From: Parapedobacter sp042666505 | GTDB taxonomy: Bacteria; Bacteroidota; Bacteroidia; Sphingobacteriales; Sphingobacteriaceae | DNA length: 64,000 nucleotides | NCBI RefSeq assembly: GCF_042666505.1 | Contig: NZ_JBHTDN010000013.1 | Span: forward strand, 17,678 to 81,677 | Direction of reading: 5' to 3' | Shown: positions 16,027 through 25,231 of the stretch, in pieces | Layout: each line of letters begins with the position of its first letter | Position numbering within the stretch: the stretch's first letter is position 1 | Translations under genes and position numbers: made by a program | Notes under the pieces: generated by a model | Databases searched by the model: none | What the model saw: the letters and a program-made list of their open reading frames with translations, nothing else | What the model was told of the DNA's origin: nothing

Positions 16027-17523
16027 ATGTTATTTAAGAAATCGATTCCGTCGTTGATCGCAGAAGCCGCGGAAAGTGGCGAAGGAACATTGAAGCGGAC
16101 CTTGTCAAGCGGAGGACTGGTCGCCTTGGGTGTCGGAGCGATCATCGGAGCCGGACTTTTCTCGCTGACCGGAATAGCCGCCGCCGAGAATGCCGGACCC
16201 GCAGTAACCCTTTCTTTTGTTGTTGCCGCTCTCGGATGCGCATTCGCGGGACTCTGTTACGCTGAGTTTGCTGCGATGATTCCCGTAGCCGGCAGTGCGT
16301 ATACCTATTCATACGCTACAATGGGTGAATTTGTTGCTTGGATTATCGGCTGGGATCTTGTATTGGAATATGCATTGGGAGCCGCTACCGTGGCATCCAG
16401 TTGGTCACAATATTTTAACCAATTGCTCATCGTATTCGGTATTCATCTCCCGGACAGTCTGCTTCATGGCCCTTGGGAAGGCGGCTATGTCAATATCCCA
16501 GCTATCATTATTATATGCCTGCTCTCGCTTCTCCTGATTAGGGGCACGCAAGAATCATCCTTGGTAAATAATATTCTTGTGGTCGTTAAGGTGGCCGTCG
16601 TATTGATTTTCATTGCGTTAGGATGGAGTTTTATTAATCCACTCAATCACGACCCGTTCATCCCAGCCAACGAGGGTGAGCAGCTGGTTAGATCTGGGCA
16701 ATTGGGCTTTTTTGAATTTTTCAAAAGTGATTATTTCGGCCACTTTGGTATTAGCGGGATCATGCGTGGCGCGGGTGTGGTATTCTTTGCGTTCATTGGA
16801 TTTGATGCAGTAAGTACAGCGGCACAGGAAGCCAAAAATCCGCAAAAAGGAATGCCCATTGGCATCATCGGATCGCTGGTGGTTTGCACACTTTTATATG
16901 TGTTGTTTTCGTATGTGCTGACCGGATTAGAAAATTACACGAAATTTGCCGGCGATGCAAAACCTGTGGCTACGGCATTTGCCCAAACCGGATACACATT
17001 TCTCAACACCGCGCTCATTATTGCCATTCTCACCGGTTATACATCCGTAATTTTAGTGATGCTGCTGGGCCAAAGCCGCGTCTTCTATACAATGAGCAAA
17101 GATGGTTTGCTACCCAAGTTCTTTTCGGATTTATCCAAGCATCGAACCCCTTGGAAAACCAATGTTATCTTTATGGTTTTCGTAAGTATATTCACGGGAT
17201 TTGTTCCCGTATCCGATCTCGGGCATATGGTTAGCATCGGTACTCTTTTCGCCTTTGTACTTGTATGTATTGGAATTATAGTACTGCGCAAAACTAACCC
17301 CAATCTTCCCAGACCCTTCCGTACACCGCTGGTACCGCTGGTACCTATACTGGGGATTATTGTATGTATCGCGATGATGGCATCCTTGCCCATAGAAAGC
17401 TGGGAGCGGTTAGCTATCTGGATGATCATCGGCGTTGTTGTTTATTTTGTTTACAGCAAAAAACACAGTAAAATCAGATCGGGATACGGACCGGGATCGA
17501 GCACACCACCGCCAACCGTCTGA
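16027..17523 (+). CDS. APC-superfamily permease, cationic amino-acid transporter-like (3 of 3)
   Basis: The protein has 498 residues from ATG 16027. LKRTLSSGGLVALGVGAIIG and GAGLFSLTG, then AGLCYAEFAAMIPVAGSAYT, followed by GWDLVLEYALGAATVASSW, are typical of the YfnA/CAT group of APC transporters. About 12-14 helices are present, and the C-terminus is a short hydrophilic tail (SKKHSKIRSGYGPGSS). It would import amino acids across the inner membrane; the substrate is unknown. It has its own promoter after the hppA terminator and is followed by a 440-bp gap. Confidence 0.9.
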   Translation: MLFKKSIPSLIAEAAESGEGTLKRTLSSGGLVALGVGAIIGAGLFSLTGIAAAENAGPAVTLSFVVAALGCAFAGLCYAEFAAMIPVAGSAYTYSYATMGEFVAWIIGWDLVLEYALGAATVASSWSQYFNQLLIVFGIHLPDSLLHGPWEGGYVNIPAIIIICLLSLLLIRGTQESSLVNNILVVVKVAVVLIFIALGWSFINPLNHDPFIPANEGEQLVRSGQLGFFEFFKSDYFGHFGISGIMRGAGVVFFAFIGFDAVSTAAQEAKNPQKGMPIGIIGSLVVCTLLYVLFSYVLTGLENYTKFAGDAKPVATAFAQTGYTFLNTALIIAILTGYTSVILVMLLGQSRVFYTMSKDGLLPKFFSDLSKHRTPWKTNVIFMVFVSIFTGFVPVSDLGHMVSIGTLFAFVLVCIGIIVLRKTNPNLPRPFRTPLVPLVPILGIIVCIAMMASLPIESWERLAIWMIIGVVVYFVYSKKHSKIRSGYGPGSSTPPPTV

Positions 17524-17963
17524 TAGGCCCTCCGATTTCCTGTTGAAGCTAATGAAATCATCGGTTTGGACGCTCATTAACATAGAAGAACGATCATCCT
17601 GCTATTGATCGGCAAGGCGGGCATTGATATTGTTATCGATTTCGGGAATTGAGGAAAACGCGCCACCTGCTGAAAACTTTCCAGGCTGGCTGGAGATCTC
17701 ATTCCGTTGGCAGACGCGGTTGTCCGTTAAATTGTCTTAACGGAATCCGCATCAAGGAACCATCTTTTGTTAACAATTCTCCAAAATTAGGTTATACAAT
17801 AATTTCTTAACGTTAATTTCACACAAAAGGCCTTACCTTTGTACATAAACAATTCATTCATCATGAATGTAACGTTTCTCATAGCACATGAAACACGACT
17901 TTCCTCAAGTTTACTGAGAAAACTACATTCTGCACACATTTCGTTTATCAAATCTTTAAGGGT
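17524..17963 (+). promoter_or_regulatory. 440-bp regulatory gap before the TonB receptor
   Basis: No convincing gene lies here. There is an inverted repeat TCCGTTAA-6nt-TTAACGGA (17723-17744), a palindrome TTAACGTTAA (17807-17816), and a -7 box TACCTTTG (17834-17841) whose -33 region borders that palindrome. A leader of about 115 nt follows to the receptor ATG. The shared TTAACG core suggests a DNA-binding regulator of the receptor. A 44-codon frame from ATG 17875 runs into the receptor gene in another frame and I do not call it. Confidence 0.45.
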
Positions 17964-20618
17964 ATGGCAAAAAAAACTACTAAATGGGCTACATTAGTTG
18001 CTTTTTTCGTAATGTTTAGCAACTTTTCCTGGGCACAACGTTTGCTTATTGGCAAAGTAACCGACGGCACCTATCCGATTGCCGGCGCAACCGTGGCCGT
18101 TAAAGGCTTATCAGGGGGGACATCCACGGATAGTGAAGGAAATTTCAGTTTATCTACGGATGCCGAATCTGGCGAATTGGTGATCCGTATCCTTGGGTTC
18201 ACCACACGTACAGTTCCTTTTTCAACCGAATCCAATTTAGGAACCCTGGTGTTGACAGCTTCGGATTCGCAATCCCTTGAAGAGGTAGTTGTTGTGGGCC
18301 GGGGAATCATCGACATTGCAGAAGATCGAAAAACACCGATTGCCGTATCGACCGTGTCACGGGCGGAAATATTGAATAAAGGGGTTGGAAACGTAGAGTT
18401 TCCCGAAATTATGAAAAACACACCTTCCGTTTTCGTAACCAATCAAGCCGGTGGTTTCGGCGACGGCCAAAATTTCGTCCGCGGATTTGATCAATCCAAT
18501 ACGGCGTATCTGTTGAATGGCCAACCAATTAATGGTATGGAGGACGGAAATATGTACTGGTCTAACTGGAGTTCAATTGCCGATATAGCAAATGCAGTGC
18601 AAGTACAACGTGGGTTGGGCTCGTCGAAGTTAGCGATTTCTTCGGTTGGCGGAACGGTCAATATCGTGACGAAAGCTACGGACTTCGAGAAAGGCGGTTC
18701 CGTCAGGTTCCTAACGGGGAATAATGGCTATGCCAAGGGAACCGTTTCGTATAATACCGGGCTTAACGGCAAATGGGGCTTCTCGTTTATGTTAGACTAT
18801 TGGCGGGCGGACGCAAAATATGCGATAGGAACGGCCGGCGAAGGTCAAAGCTATTTCTTCTCCGTAGGTTTCAAGCCCAATGAACGCCATAATTTCAATT
18901 TCATGGTTTTCGGCGCACCGCAATGGCATGATCAAAACTATTCAAAAGCCCTCGTAACGCGCTATAATACCGATGCCGAAGGAAATCGGACGACGATCAA
19001 TAACCCGGGCTATGACATTACTGGAATCAAGGGCAATTCAAACTACGGTTATTTGGATGGAAAAGGATTGGCCATTCGAAAAAACTATTATCATAAGCCG
19101 GTAGCGAATCTGAACTGGGATTTCAACATCAACGAAAGTTCTTCGCTTTCTACTGTTCTTTATGCTTCTATCGGGAGAGGCGGCGGAGTGGGTCCGCTGG
19201 GTAGCGGTTTAAGTTTCCTGGGTCAACAATTTGGTGGGGGAGGTTACCTTCCCAACGGTTTAATCAACTGGCAGGGAGTGGTTGATTATAATCGAGAGAC
19301 CATCGCGGATGGCATCGGTTCTGGCTATAACGGCACCATGTTACGTGCTTCTGCGAATAACCATGCTTGGTACGGCTTGGTGACCAATTACAACTTCGAC
19401 ACACAAAATTATTTCACGTTCAATGTTGGCGCGGATATTCGGTTTTATCGTGGGGACCACTTCCAGCAATTGGTAAATAAGTTGGGATTACAGGGCTGGG
19501 ATGGTTCCAACACCAATCGGGGAGATGACTACGTCGTGGAAAAAACGTTTAAGGCTAACCCATGGACTGCATTATTCAATCCCGCGGGTGAAGCGTATCG
19601 TGTAGGGTACGACAACTCTGAGCAATTAAACTACCAAGGTATATTCGGTCAGGCCGAGTTTAGCAATGAAACGGTTTCTGCATTTATACAAGGCGCTATA
19701 TCAAACCAATCCTACCAGAAATTTGATCGTTGGAACTACGAAGGCGGGGAAGCTAAATCTGACGTGGAAAACAAACTCGGTTACAATATTAAGGGAGGAG
19801 CGTCGTTTGACTTTGCGGAAGGACATACGATTTTTGCCAATACCGGTTTCTATTCTCGTCAACCTTTTTTAGATAACGTATTCGTCCAAAATACCGTAGA
19901 TTTCACCGATCCTGTGGTAGAAAACGAGGAGATTTTTGGATTGGAAGCAGGTTACCGATTCACCATTCCAAACTTTACCGTTAGTTTAAATGGATACTAT
20001 ACGTCATGGGCCAATCGCTTCCTGTTATTTAATGGCACGTATTCAGACGACAGGATAGAAGGCGCTTACCTGATTACCGGCATCAAACAATTACATAAAG
20101 GATTGGAACTTGATTTTCAAGCGCAAGTTTTACCTCAATGGATGATACGTGGCTATGGTTCTATTGGGGACTGGCAATATGACGGTAGCTCCCCTTTCCG
20201 ATTCCGGGAAGAAGTAAATTCAGAAATTATCGGTAACGGCGAATTGCCTTTGTCCGGTGTTAAGATAGGTAATGCTCCCCAGACTTCATTTGGTTTGGGC
20301 ACCAAGTATAATATCCTCTCCGATCTCTCTGTTGACGTAGATTTTAATTTTTACACCGATCTGTATGCACAGGTGGATCCAGAAAATGTTGTCGAAGCCG
20401 TATTGGAAGACGAGGTATATAAACCCGAGAAACTGGATGGGTTCGGCGTTGTTGATGCAGGACTAACTTATGCATTTAACATCGGCACCCAACGATTAAA
20501 ATTGCGTGGAAACGTGCTCAATCTCTTTAACAAAGAATATTTCGGCCGCAAAGATGGGTTTGGATACTTTTATGGTTTAGGCACCACATGGAATGCCTCA
20601 CTGACATACAGCTTCTAA
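17964..20618 (+). CDS. TonB-dependent outer-membrane receptor
   Basis: The protein has 884 residues with a signal peptide (cleavage about A24|Q25). A CarboxypepD_reg-like beta-sandwich follows (about 28-115, LLIGKVTDGTYPIAGATVAV), then a TonB-box-like LEEVVVVG, the plug (about 125-235, with FVRGFDQSNTAYLLNGQP and GGTVNIVTK), and a 22-stranded barrel ending in WNASLTYSF with the terminal Phe. It imports an unidentified ligand through TonB energy. No SusD-like lipoprotein or anti-sigma pair is adjacent, so siderophore, cofactor or peptide uptake is more likely than a Sus-type glycan system. It is monocistronic between its own promoter and a strong terminator. Confidence 0.93.
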   Translation: MAKKTTKWATLVAFFVMFSNFSWAQRLLIGKVTDGTYPIAGATVAVKGLSGGTSTDSEGNFSLSTDAESGELVIRILGFTTRTVPFSTESNLGTLVLTASDSQSLEEVVVVGRGIIDIAEDRKTPIAVSTVSRAEILNKGVGNVEFPEIMKNTPSVFVTNQAGGFGDGQNFVRGFDQSNTAYLLNGQPINGMEDGNMYWSNWSSIADIANAVQVQRGLGSSKLAISSVGGTVNIVTKATDFEKGGSVRFLTGNNGYAKGTVSYNTGLNGKWGFSFMLDYWRADAKYAIGTAGEGQSYFFSVGFKPNERHNFNFMVFGAPQWHDQNYSKALVTRYNTDAEGNRTTINNPGYDITGIKGNSNYGYLDGKGLAIRKNYYHKPVANLNWDFNINESSSLSTVLYASIGRGGGVGPLGSGLSFLGQQFGGGGYLPNGLINWQGVVDYNRETIADGIGSGYNGTMLRASANNHAWYGLVTNYNFDTQNYFTFNVGADIRFYRGDHFQQLVNKLGLQGWDGSNTNRGDDYVVEKTFKANPWTALFNPAGEAYRVGYDNSEQLNYQGIFGQAEFSNETVSAFIQGAISNQSYQKFDRWNYEGGEAKSDVENKLGYNIKGGASFDFAEGHTIFANTGFYSRQPFLDNVFVQNTVDFTDPVVENEEIFGLEAGYRFTIPNFTVSLNGYYTSWANRFLLFNGTYSDDRIEGAYLITGIKQLHKGLELDFQAQVLPQWMIRGYGSIGDWQYDGSSPFRFREEVNSEIIGNGELPLSGVKIGNAPQTSFGLGTKYNILSDLSVDVDFNFYTDLYAQVDPENVVEAVLEDEVYKPEKLDGFGVVDAGLTYAFNIGTQRLKLRGNVLNLFNKEYFGRKDGFGYFYGLGTTWNASLTYSF

Positions 20619-20633
20619 GCATATCTTCACTAT

Positions 20634-20677
20634 AAATTGAAAGCGGCCGCCCATTTTCGAGCGGCCGCTTTCAATTT
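20634..20677. terminator. 17-bp-stem bidirectional terminator
   Basis: Arms 20634-20650 and 20661-20677 pair perfectly (AAATTGAAAGCGGCCGC and its complement) around a 10-nt loop. The right arm overlaps the stop codon of the convergent mgtC-like gene, so it serves both genes. Confidence 0.85.
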
Positions 20678-21320
20678 ACGAATTATAATAAAATTCTTCC
20701 ACGTATGTCAGGCTAATCATCTCATTGTTGAATGCCTGGAGATTTTTCCGGTCGGCTGCCAGTTCAAAAACAACGGATAACCTTCTGTTTCGTTTGCTGA
20801 CCGTTTTTCGCCGGTGATTGATATGGTGCTTGTCCATCACCCGTTTCAACGATTCCATATTGGTGATATCCATATCCTGAAAGACAACAAAAATGGTCCG
20901 GGTTAAGAAAACTCGCTCCATGGCGCTTTCAACCTTGTTAAAAACCGATAAGATCAGTACAGTCATCACGGAAAGCGACAATGACAAACCGTAATACCCA
21001 ATCCCTGCGGCCATTCCGATTCCCGCTACCATCCAAATCACCGCGGCGGTGGTCAAGCCCATCACGGAAAACTTGTCCTTGAAAATCACTCCCGCTCCGA
21101 TGAAGCCGATGCCTGTGATAATATTCGCTGCTATCCGATCGTCACTACCCACTCCGTAACGCGAGACAATCGTGAATGCAGTTGCTCCCAAACAGATCAG
21201 TACGATGGTACGGAAACCGGCTGATTTATTTTTATACTCGCGTTCTAAACCTACCAGGCTGCCTGAAATAATGGAGACGCCTATGGCAATTAAGTCATTG
21301 TCTTCTGGGAAAAAGTCCAT
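20676..21320 (-). CDS. MgtC/SapB family membrane protein
   Basis: The 214-residue protein has an N-terminal membrane domain of about four or five helices with the MgtC signature (VSIISGSLVGLEREYKNKSA, FRTIVLICLGATAFTI, TGIGFIGAGVIFKD). It has a C-terminal soluble, ACT-like domain of about 70 residues (FVVFQDMDITNMESLKRVMD). MgtC proteins are linked to growth at low Mg2+ and to regulation of ATP synthase or phosphate uptake in pathogens; the exact role here is unknown. It is a single gene, with its stop inside the shared terminator. Confidence 0.88.
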   Translation of the reverse strand: MDFFPEDNDLIAIGVSIISGSLVGLEREYKNKSAGFRTIVLICLGATAFTIVSRYGVGSDDRIAANIITGIGFIGAGVIFKDKFSVMGLTTAAVIWMVAGIGMAAGIGYYGLSLSLSVMTVLILSVFNKVESAMERVFLTRTIFVVFQDMDITNMESLKRVMDKHHINHRRKTVSKRNRRLSVVFELAADRKNLQAFNNEMISLTYVEEFYYNS

Positions 21321-21423
21321 ATCTCTGGTTTTCAGCTATCAACGATCAGTGTTCAACCTTGGCTATGATTCAGCCGTTGGCGCACAACCTGACAATGCAG
21401 CATTTTATATTAATCATTTATAA

Positions 21424-23802
21424 CTAACTCAAATAGGCATAAGTGATCCCCTCGCCTCCCCGGTCCGGATGCTCATCTTCCAGGCGCTCAACTTCACCAT
21501 ATTTGCGCAGATAATCACGGATAAACCTACGTAAAATTCCGTCTCCTTTCCCGTGAATGATTTTTAAACTGGGAAACCCCATCATCACGGCCTTGTCGAG
21601 GTGCTTCTCAATCTCATTCAAAGCTGCTTCGGTGCGCATACCACGCACATCTACTTCAGGTTTGAAATTGGCAACATCCTCCGATACGCTGGCGTGATAG
21701 GTTTTCCGTGAGGCCTTGGCCACATTTCGTTTAGCAACGGGTTCCACTTCGCTCCGCTTCTTCACCATGCGCAGTTCGCCCATAGCCAGCACCAAGTTAT
21801 TTTTCGATAGACCGATCACTTCGGCTTCACTTCCCGTGTCGGGTATCTTCACCCAGTCCCCCACCTCAATAGAAACCCCTTGAGGAACGTTTTGTTTGCT
21901 CTTGGATACGGAAGCCGCCGGTTGATCGGTGTGCTTGTTTAATTCTACTTCGAGCTGCTGACGCAGCTGTTTGGTCTTATGCTTATCTGCTTGGCTTGCT
22001 TTGATATCCGATATGGTGTTTTCGACAAGTTTATTCGCATTCCGAATGATTTCACGGGCCTCGTCCTTTGCCTTTTTGAGAATGGTCTTTTTATTTTCTT
22101 CCAAATAAGCTTGCAATTGTTCGTTTTCGGCTTTTAACCGAGCCAATTGCCGCTCTTTTTGCGCGATCGAAACCTTGGTATCATGCACTTCCTTTTTATC
22201 CCGTTCAAGGTCAACCAATAAGGTATCTACCCGCTTTTGTTGCGCGCCGATTTTTTGTTTCGCAGCCTGGAGGATCGCTGAGTTTAATCCGATTTTCTGT
22301 GCGATTTCAAACGCATAAGAGCTGCCTGGTTTACCCGTTTGCAAGATATAGAGAGGGCGCATCGCCACATTATCAAACAGCATGGATGCGTTTTCAATCC
22401 CCTCGGTATTGCTGGCAAACATCTTTAAATTAGAATAATGAGTCGTTACCACTCCCCTTACTTCCTTTTGGTTGAACACCTCCAGGACGGCCTCTGCAAT
22501 GGGACCACCAAACATCGGATCGGTGCCTGTACCAAACTCATCAATGAGTATCAGCGTTTTCGCATCGGCATGCTCCGAGAAATATTTCATCTTTGAGAGA
22601 TGTGCACTATAAGTGCTAAGATCGCTTTCGATCGATTGATCATCACCGATATCGGCAAAAATCCGATTGAATACACCTAATCTTGAGGCGGGGTCTGCCG
22701 GAATCAGCAGCCCCGCTTGCGCCATGAGCTGCAAGAGCCCAATGGTTTTCATGCAGACTGATTTGCCCCCGGCATTGGGTCCCGAAACGACAATAATCCG
22801 CTGGGTTTGATCGACCGTTACGTTTAACGGAACGACAGTTTGCTGGCTGCCTTTGAAATTGAGCAACAGAAGTGGGTGGCGCGCGTTAACCAGTGATATG
22901 GATGCCTCTTTGGAGAGCTCCGGCATATGCCCATCAATATCGATTGCAAATAGCGCCTTTGCACGCACGAAATCCACCTTGGTCAATAGATTATGATAAT
23001 CCAATAACAAGGGTATATGCAAACGTAATTCATCGGTCAGTGCAGTCAATATGCGCACGATTTCACGCCTTCTTTCAAACTCCAGATCACGCACTTGATT
23101 ATTGAGATGAAACACTTCCTCCGGCTCAATAAAGGCGGTTTGTCCGGTGGCGGACTCATCGTGTATCCAACCCTTGATCTTGCGCTTGCTTTCAGCGTGC
23201 ACCGGAATGCACAGACGTCCATCCCGAATGGTCAGATTGCCATCTGCTGTCCACCCATTCTGCTGCGCCATCCGGAAAACCTGATCAATACGCTTGCGTG
23301 CTTCTAATTCCGCTTTTGCGATCGCAGCCACCGTGTCAGCCAATTTGGGGGATGCATCCATCCGTACATTTCCTTTCTCGTCGACTACCCGCTCGATCGC
23401 CGATACGATACTTTTTTCAATGGGTAGGTGTTCAAAAAGCGCTTCTAAATTGGGATAGGTACCGTTGCGTTCATTAAAATATCGAAGAATGGCAAAGACC
23501 GTCTTCAATGAAAGCAGGATGCTGAAAAACTCGGATTCTGAAAGAAAAGTCCCTTCCACCCGCGCCTTTTCCGCCAACGGCTTGATGGGATAGAGATGGT
23601 CCACGGGAAAGGGCGCATCGTTTATGAGTAACTCTTTAAATTCATGTGCCTGCCGCAGAAACTTATCAATTTGATCCACCCGCTTCTGTGGCTGTATCTT
23701 TTCTACCAACTCCTTTCCTGCTTCACTCAGACACTTGGTTTTGATCAGTGCCTTTATATCCGTAAAGCCTAATTTCTCACTCGCGTTATCTGGGTAAATC
23801 AT
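21424..23802 (-). CDS. mutS2: Endonuclease MutS2
   Basis: The 792-residue protein has the MutS2 layout: N-terminal core/clamp domains, an ATPase with Walker A VSGPNAGGKSV (about 335) and Walker B LILIDEFGTGTDP, a long charged coiled coil (about 520-640), and a C-terminal Smr nuclease domain (VDVRGMRTEAALNEIEKHLD ... KIIHGKGDG). The usual LDLHG of Smr is VDVRG here. MutS2 suppresses recombination or acts in ribosome rescue, depending on species. It lies 2 nt downstream of the DUF4296 gene stop-to-start order on the same strand, forming a two-gene operon. Confidence 0.95.
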   Translation of the reverse strand: MIYPDNASEKLGFTDIKALIKTKCLSEAGKELVEKIQPQKRVDQIDKFLRQAHEFKELLINDAPFPVDHLYPIKPLAEKARVEGTFLSESEFFSILLSLKTVFAILRYFNERNGTYPNLEALFEHLPIEKSIVSAIERVVDEKGNVRMDASPKLADTVAAIAKAELEARKRIDQVFRMAQQNGWTADGNLTIRDGRLCIPVHAESKRKIKGWIHDESATGQTAFIEPEEVFHLNNQVRDLEFERRREIVRILTALTDELRLHIPLLLDYHNLLTKVDFVRAKALFAIDIDGHMPELSKEASISLVNARHPLLLLNFKGSQQTVVPLNVTVDQTQRIIVVSGPNAGGKSVCMKTIGLLQLMAQAGLLIPADPASRLGVFNRIFADIGDDQSIESDLSTYSAHLSKMKYFSEHADAKTLILIDEFGTGTDPMFGGPIAEAVLEVFNQKEVRGVVTTHYSNLKMFASNTEGIENASMLFDNVAMRPLYILQTGKPGSSYAFEIAQKIGLNSAILQAAKQKIGAQQKRVDTLLVDLERDKKEVHDTKVSIAQKERQLARLKAENEQLQAYLEENKKTILKKAKDEAREIIRNANKLVENTISDIKASQADKHKTKQLRQQLEVELNKHTDQPAASVSKSKQNVPQGVSIEVGDWVKIPDTGSEAEVIGLSKNNLVLAMGELRMVKKRSEVEPVAKRNVAKASRKTYHASVSEDVANFKPEVDVRGMRTEAALNEIEKHLDKAVMMGFPSLKIIHGKGDGILRRFIRDYLRKYGEVERLEDEHPDRGGEGITYAYLS

Positions 23803-23804
23803 CG

Positions 23805-24500
23805 CTATTTTATCTTTTCAAATGGCCGCAACCTCGGTCGGGGAGGCTCAGACGTAGACGGCTTTGGTATAACCGGAGGCTTAGCTGGCAATACGGGGCT
23901 TTTTTGACTGCTGACCCCGATATTATTTTTCAGTCCGATTGCTTCAAGCATCCGCTCACGAAGCAGTTGATAGGTAACGGAATCGGGCTTACCGTATAGG
24001 CTATCCGGAGCATTCAGGAATAGTAAGTAGCGCTTGCGTTTGAAATCAAGCGAATCTCGTTCGATACGCCGAAGGCTGTCGGTTAGCCGCGCATTGCGGA
24101 TGGAATCTGTACGTCGTTGCGCTTCGTATTTTTTTTCTACACGCTGCTGTTCAGCTAAATTCAAGGCATTCAGCCTTTTTTCAACATCCGTGTAAAATTC
24201 ATTCATCAGGTACGGGCGGCTGGAATAAAATTCCACGCTCTGCCTGAAGGTTGTGGAATCAATATGATGCCGCTCAAAAACAGCTTGATAGTAACCATCC
24301 CTACGCATACGCGCTGAGTCAATTGGCAATGAAGCCAGCTGCCCGTCAGCCAGATGCATATCCACCAGTATCGCAGGCATCTGTTTAGGCGAAACGACCC
24401 CAGCGGGAATTTTCTCTCCGCCGCAGGATGTACAGAAAAATAACGCAATCCATGCGATTACCATCCCCTGCATCCTATGTGCTGCCCAATTAAGTTTCAT
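23805..24500 (-). CDS. DUF4296 lipoprotein
   Basis: The 231-residue protein has an N-terminal hydrophobic segment and a lipobox-like FFCTSC, so it is probably lipid-anchored. Residues about 35-125 (SPKQMPAILVDMHLADGQLA, then FRQSVEFYSSRPYLMNEFY) match DUF4296, a Bacteroidota family of unknown function. A charged helical segment rich in Arg and Glu (about 125-170) and a Pro-rich C-terminus follow. It precedes mutS2 by 2 nt on the same transcript and shares an interlocked promoter region with the divergent yggS-like gene. An alternative start is ATG 24473. Confidence 0.78.
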   Translation of the reverse strand: MKLNWAAHRMQGMVIAWIALFFCTSCGGEKIPAGVVSPKQMPAILVDMHLADGQLASLPIDSARMRRDGYYQAVFERHHIDSTTFRQSVEFYSSRPYLMNEFYTDVEKRLNALNLAEQQRVEKKYEAQRRTDSIRNARLTDSLRRIERDSLDFKRKRYLLFLNAPDSLYGKPDSVTYQLLRERMLEAIGLKNNIGVSSQKSPVLPAKPPVIPKPSTSEPPRPRLRPFEKIK

Positions 24501-24528
24501 TCCTGTTGGCGGATCCCCCGTGGTTTTG

Positions 24529-24546
24529 TAGTTTTGTGCAAACTTA
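24529..24546. promoter_or_regulatory. Interlocked divergent -7 boxes (yggS and DUF4296-mutS2)
   Basis: TAGTTTTG on the plus strand (24529-24536, with TTG at 24506-24508, 20 nt spacing) and TAAGTTTG on the minus strand (24539-24546) lie 2 bp apart. The two polymerases would occupy the same DNA, so initiation at the two divergent genes should be mutually exclusive. Confidence 0.5.
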
Positions 24547-24565
24547 CAAAAATAGCGCCGGATTT

Positions 24566-25231
24566 ATGGACATAGCCGATCAGATAAAAGCCATTGAGGA
24601 GGAGCTCTCCCGTTTAAATGTGACCCTTATTGCTGTTTCAAAGACCAAGTCTAACGAAGAAATACTGGAAGCTTACCATGCCGGACAGCGCGCATTCGGT
24701 GAAAACGTGGTGCAGGAACTCGTTGGCAAACAGGAAGCGCTCCCCAAAGACATCGAATGGCACCTTATTGGCCATCTCCAAAGTAACAAAGTTAAATACA
24801 TTGCACCTTTTGTTGCATTGATTCACTCGGTAGATAGTTTGAAATTACTGAAGGAAATTGATAAACACGCCAAAAAAAACAACCGTGTTATTGACTGTTT
24901 GTTGCAGATACACATCGCCACGGAAGATACAAAATTCGGACTCGATCACGTTGAACTCATCGAACTGCTCCGTTCGGATGAATTTCGTCAGCTGTCAAAT
25001 GTACGTATTCGGGGACTCATGGGAATCGCCACAAACACGTCCAATACAAAAGAAATCAAGGAGGAGTTCCGGGAGTTAAAGTCATTATTTAATGGCATTA
25101 AAGTAAGTTTCTTTACTGACGCTGAATATTTCGACGTATTATCTATGGGCATGTCTTCCGATTATAAAATCGCCATAGAGCAGGGCAGCACAATGGTGCG
25201 TTTGGGAAGCACAATTTTCGGAAGCCGATGA
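24566..25231 (+). CDS. YggS/PROSC-type PLP homeostasis protein
   Basis: The protein has 221 residues from ATG 24566; a longer frame from 24506 begins upstream of the promoter. Signature blocks are LIAVSKTKSNEEI (the Lys forms the PLP aldimine), FGENVVQELVGK, EWHLIGHLQSNKVKYIAPFV, HSVDS, and LSMGMSSDYKIAIEQGSTMV followed by RLGSTIFG, all typical of the alanine-racemase-like PLP-binding barrel. It buffers pyridoxal phosphate and affects amino-acid pools; it is not an enzyme with a known reaction. ATGA overlap with the next gene shows translational coupling. Confidence 0.94.
   Translation: MDIADQIKAIEEELSRLNVTLIAVSKTKSNEEILEAYHAGQRAFGENVVQELVGKQEALPKDIEWHLIGHLQSNKVKYIAPFVALIHSVDSLKLLKEIDKHAKKNNRVIDCLLQIHIATEDTKFGLDHVELIELLRSDEFRQLSNVRIRGLMGIATNTSNTKEIKEEFRELKSLFNGIKVSFFTDAEYFDVLSMGMSSDYKIAIEQGSTMVRLGSTIFGSR

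Noticed and set aside
17875..18009. 44-codon frame in the TonB receptor leader that overlaps the receptor start
   Set aside because: Composition is ordinary and nothing suggests a regulatory peptide; the overlap is probably chance.
17964..20618. Polysaccharide utilisation locus (SusC/SusD)
   Set aside because: The receptor has no SusD-like partner, glycosidase or sensor next to it, and its neighbours are permease and MgtC genes.
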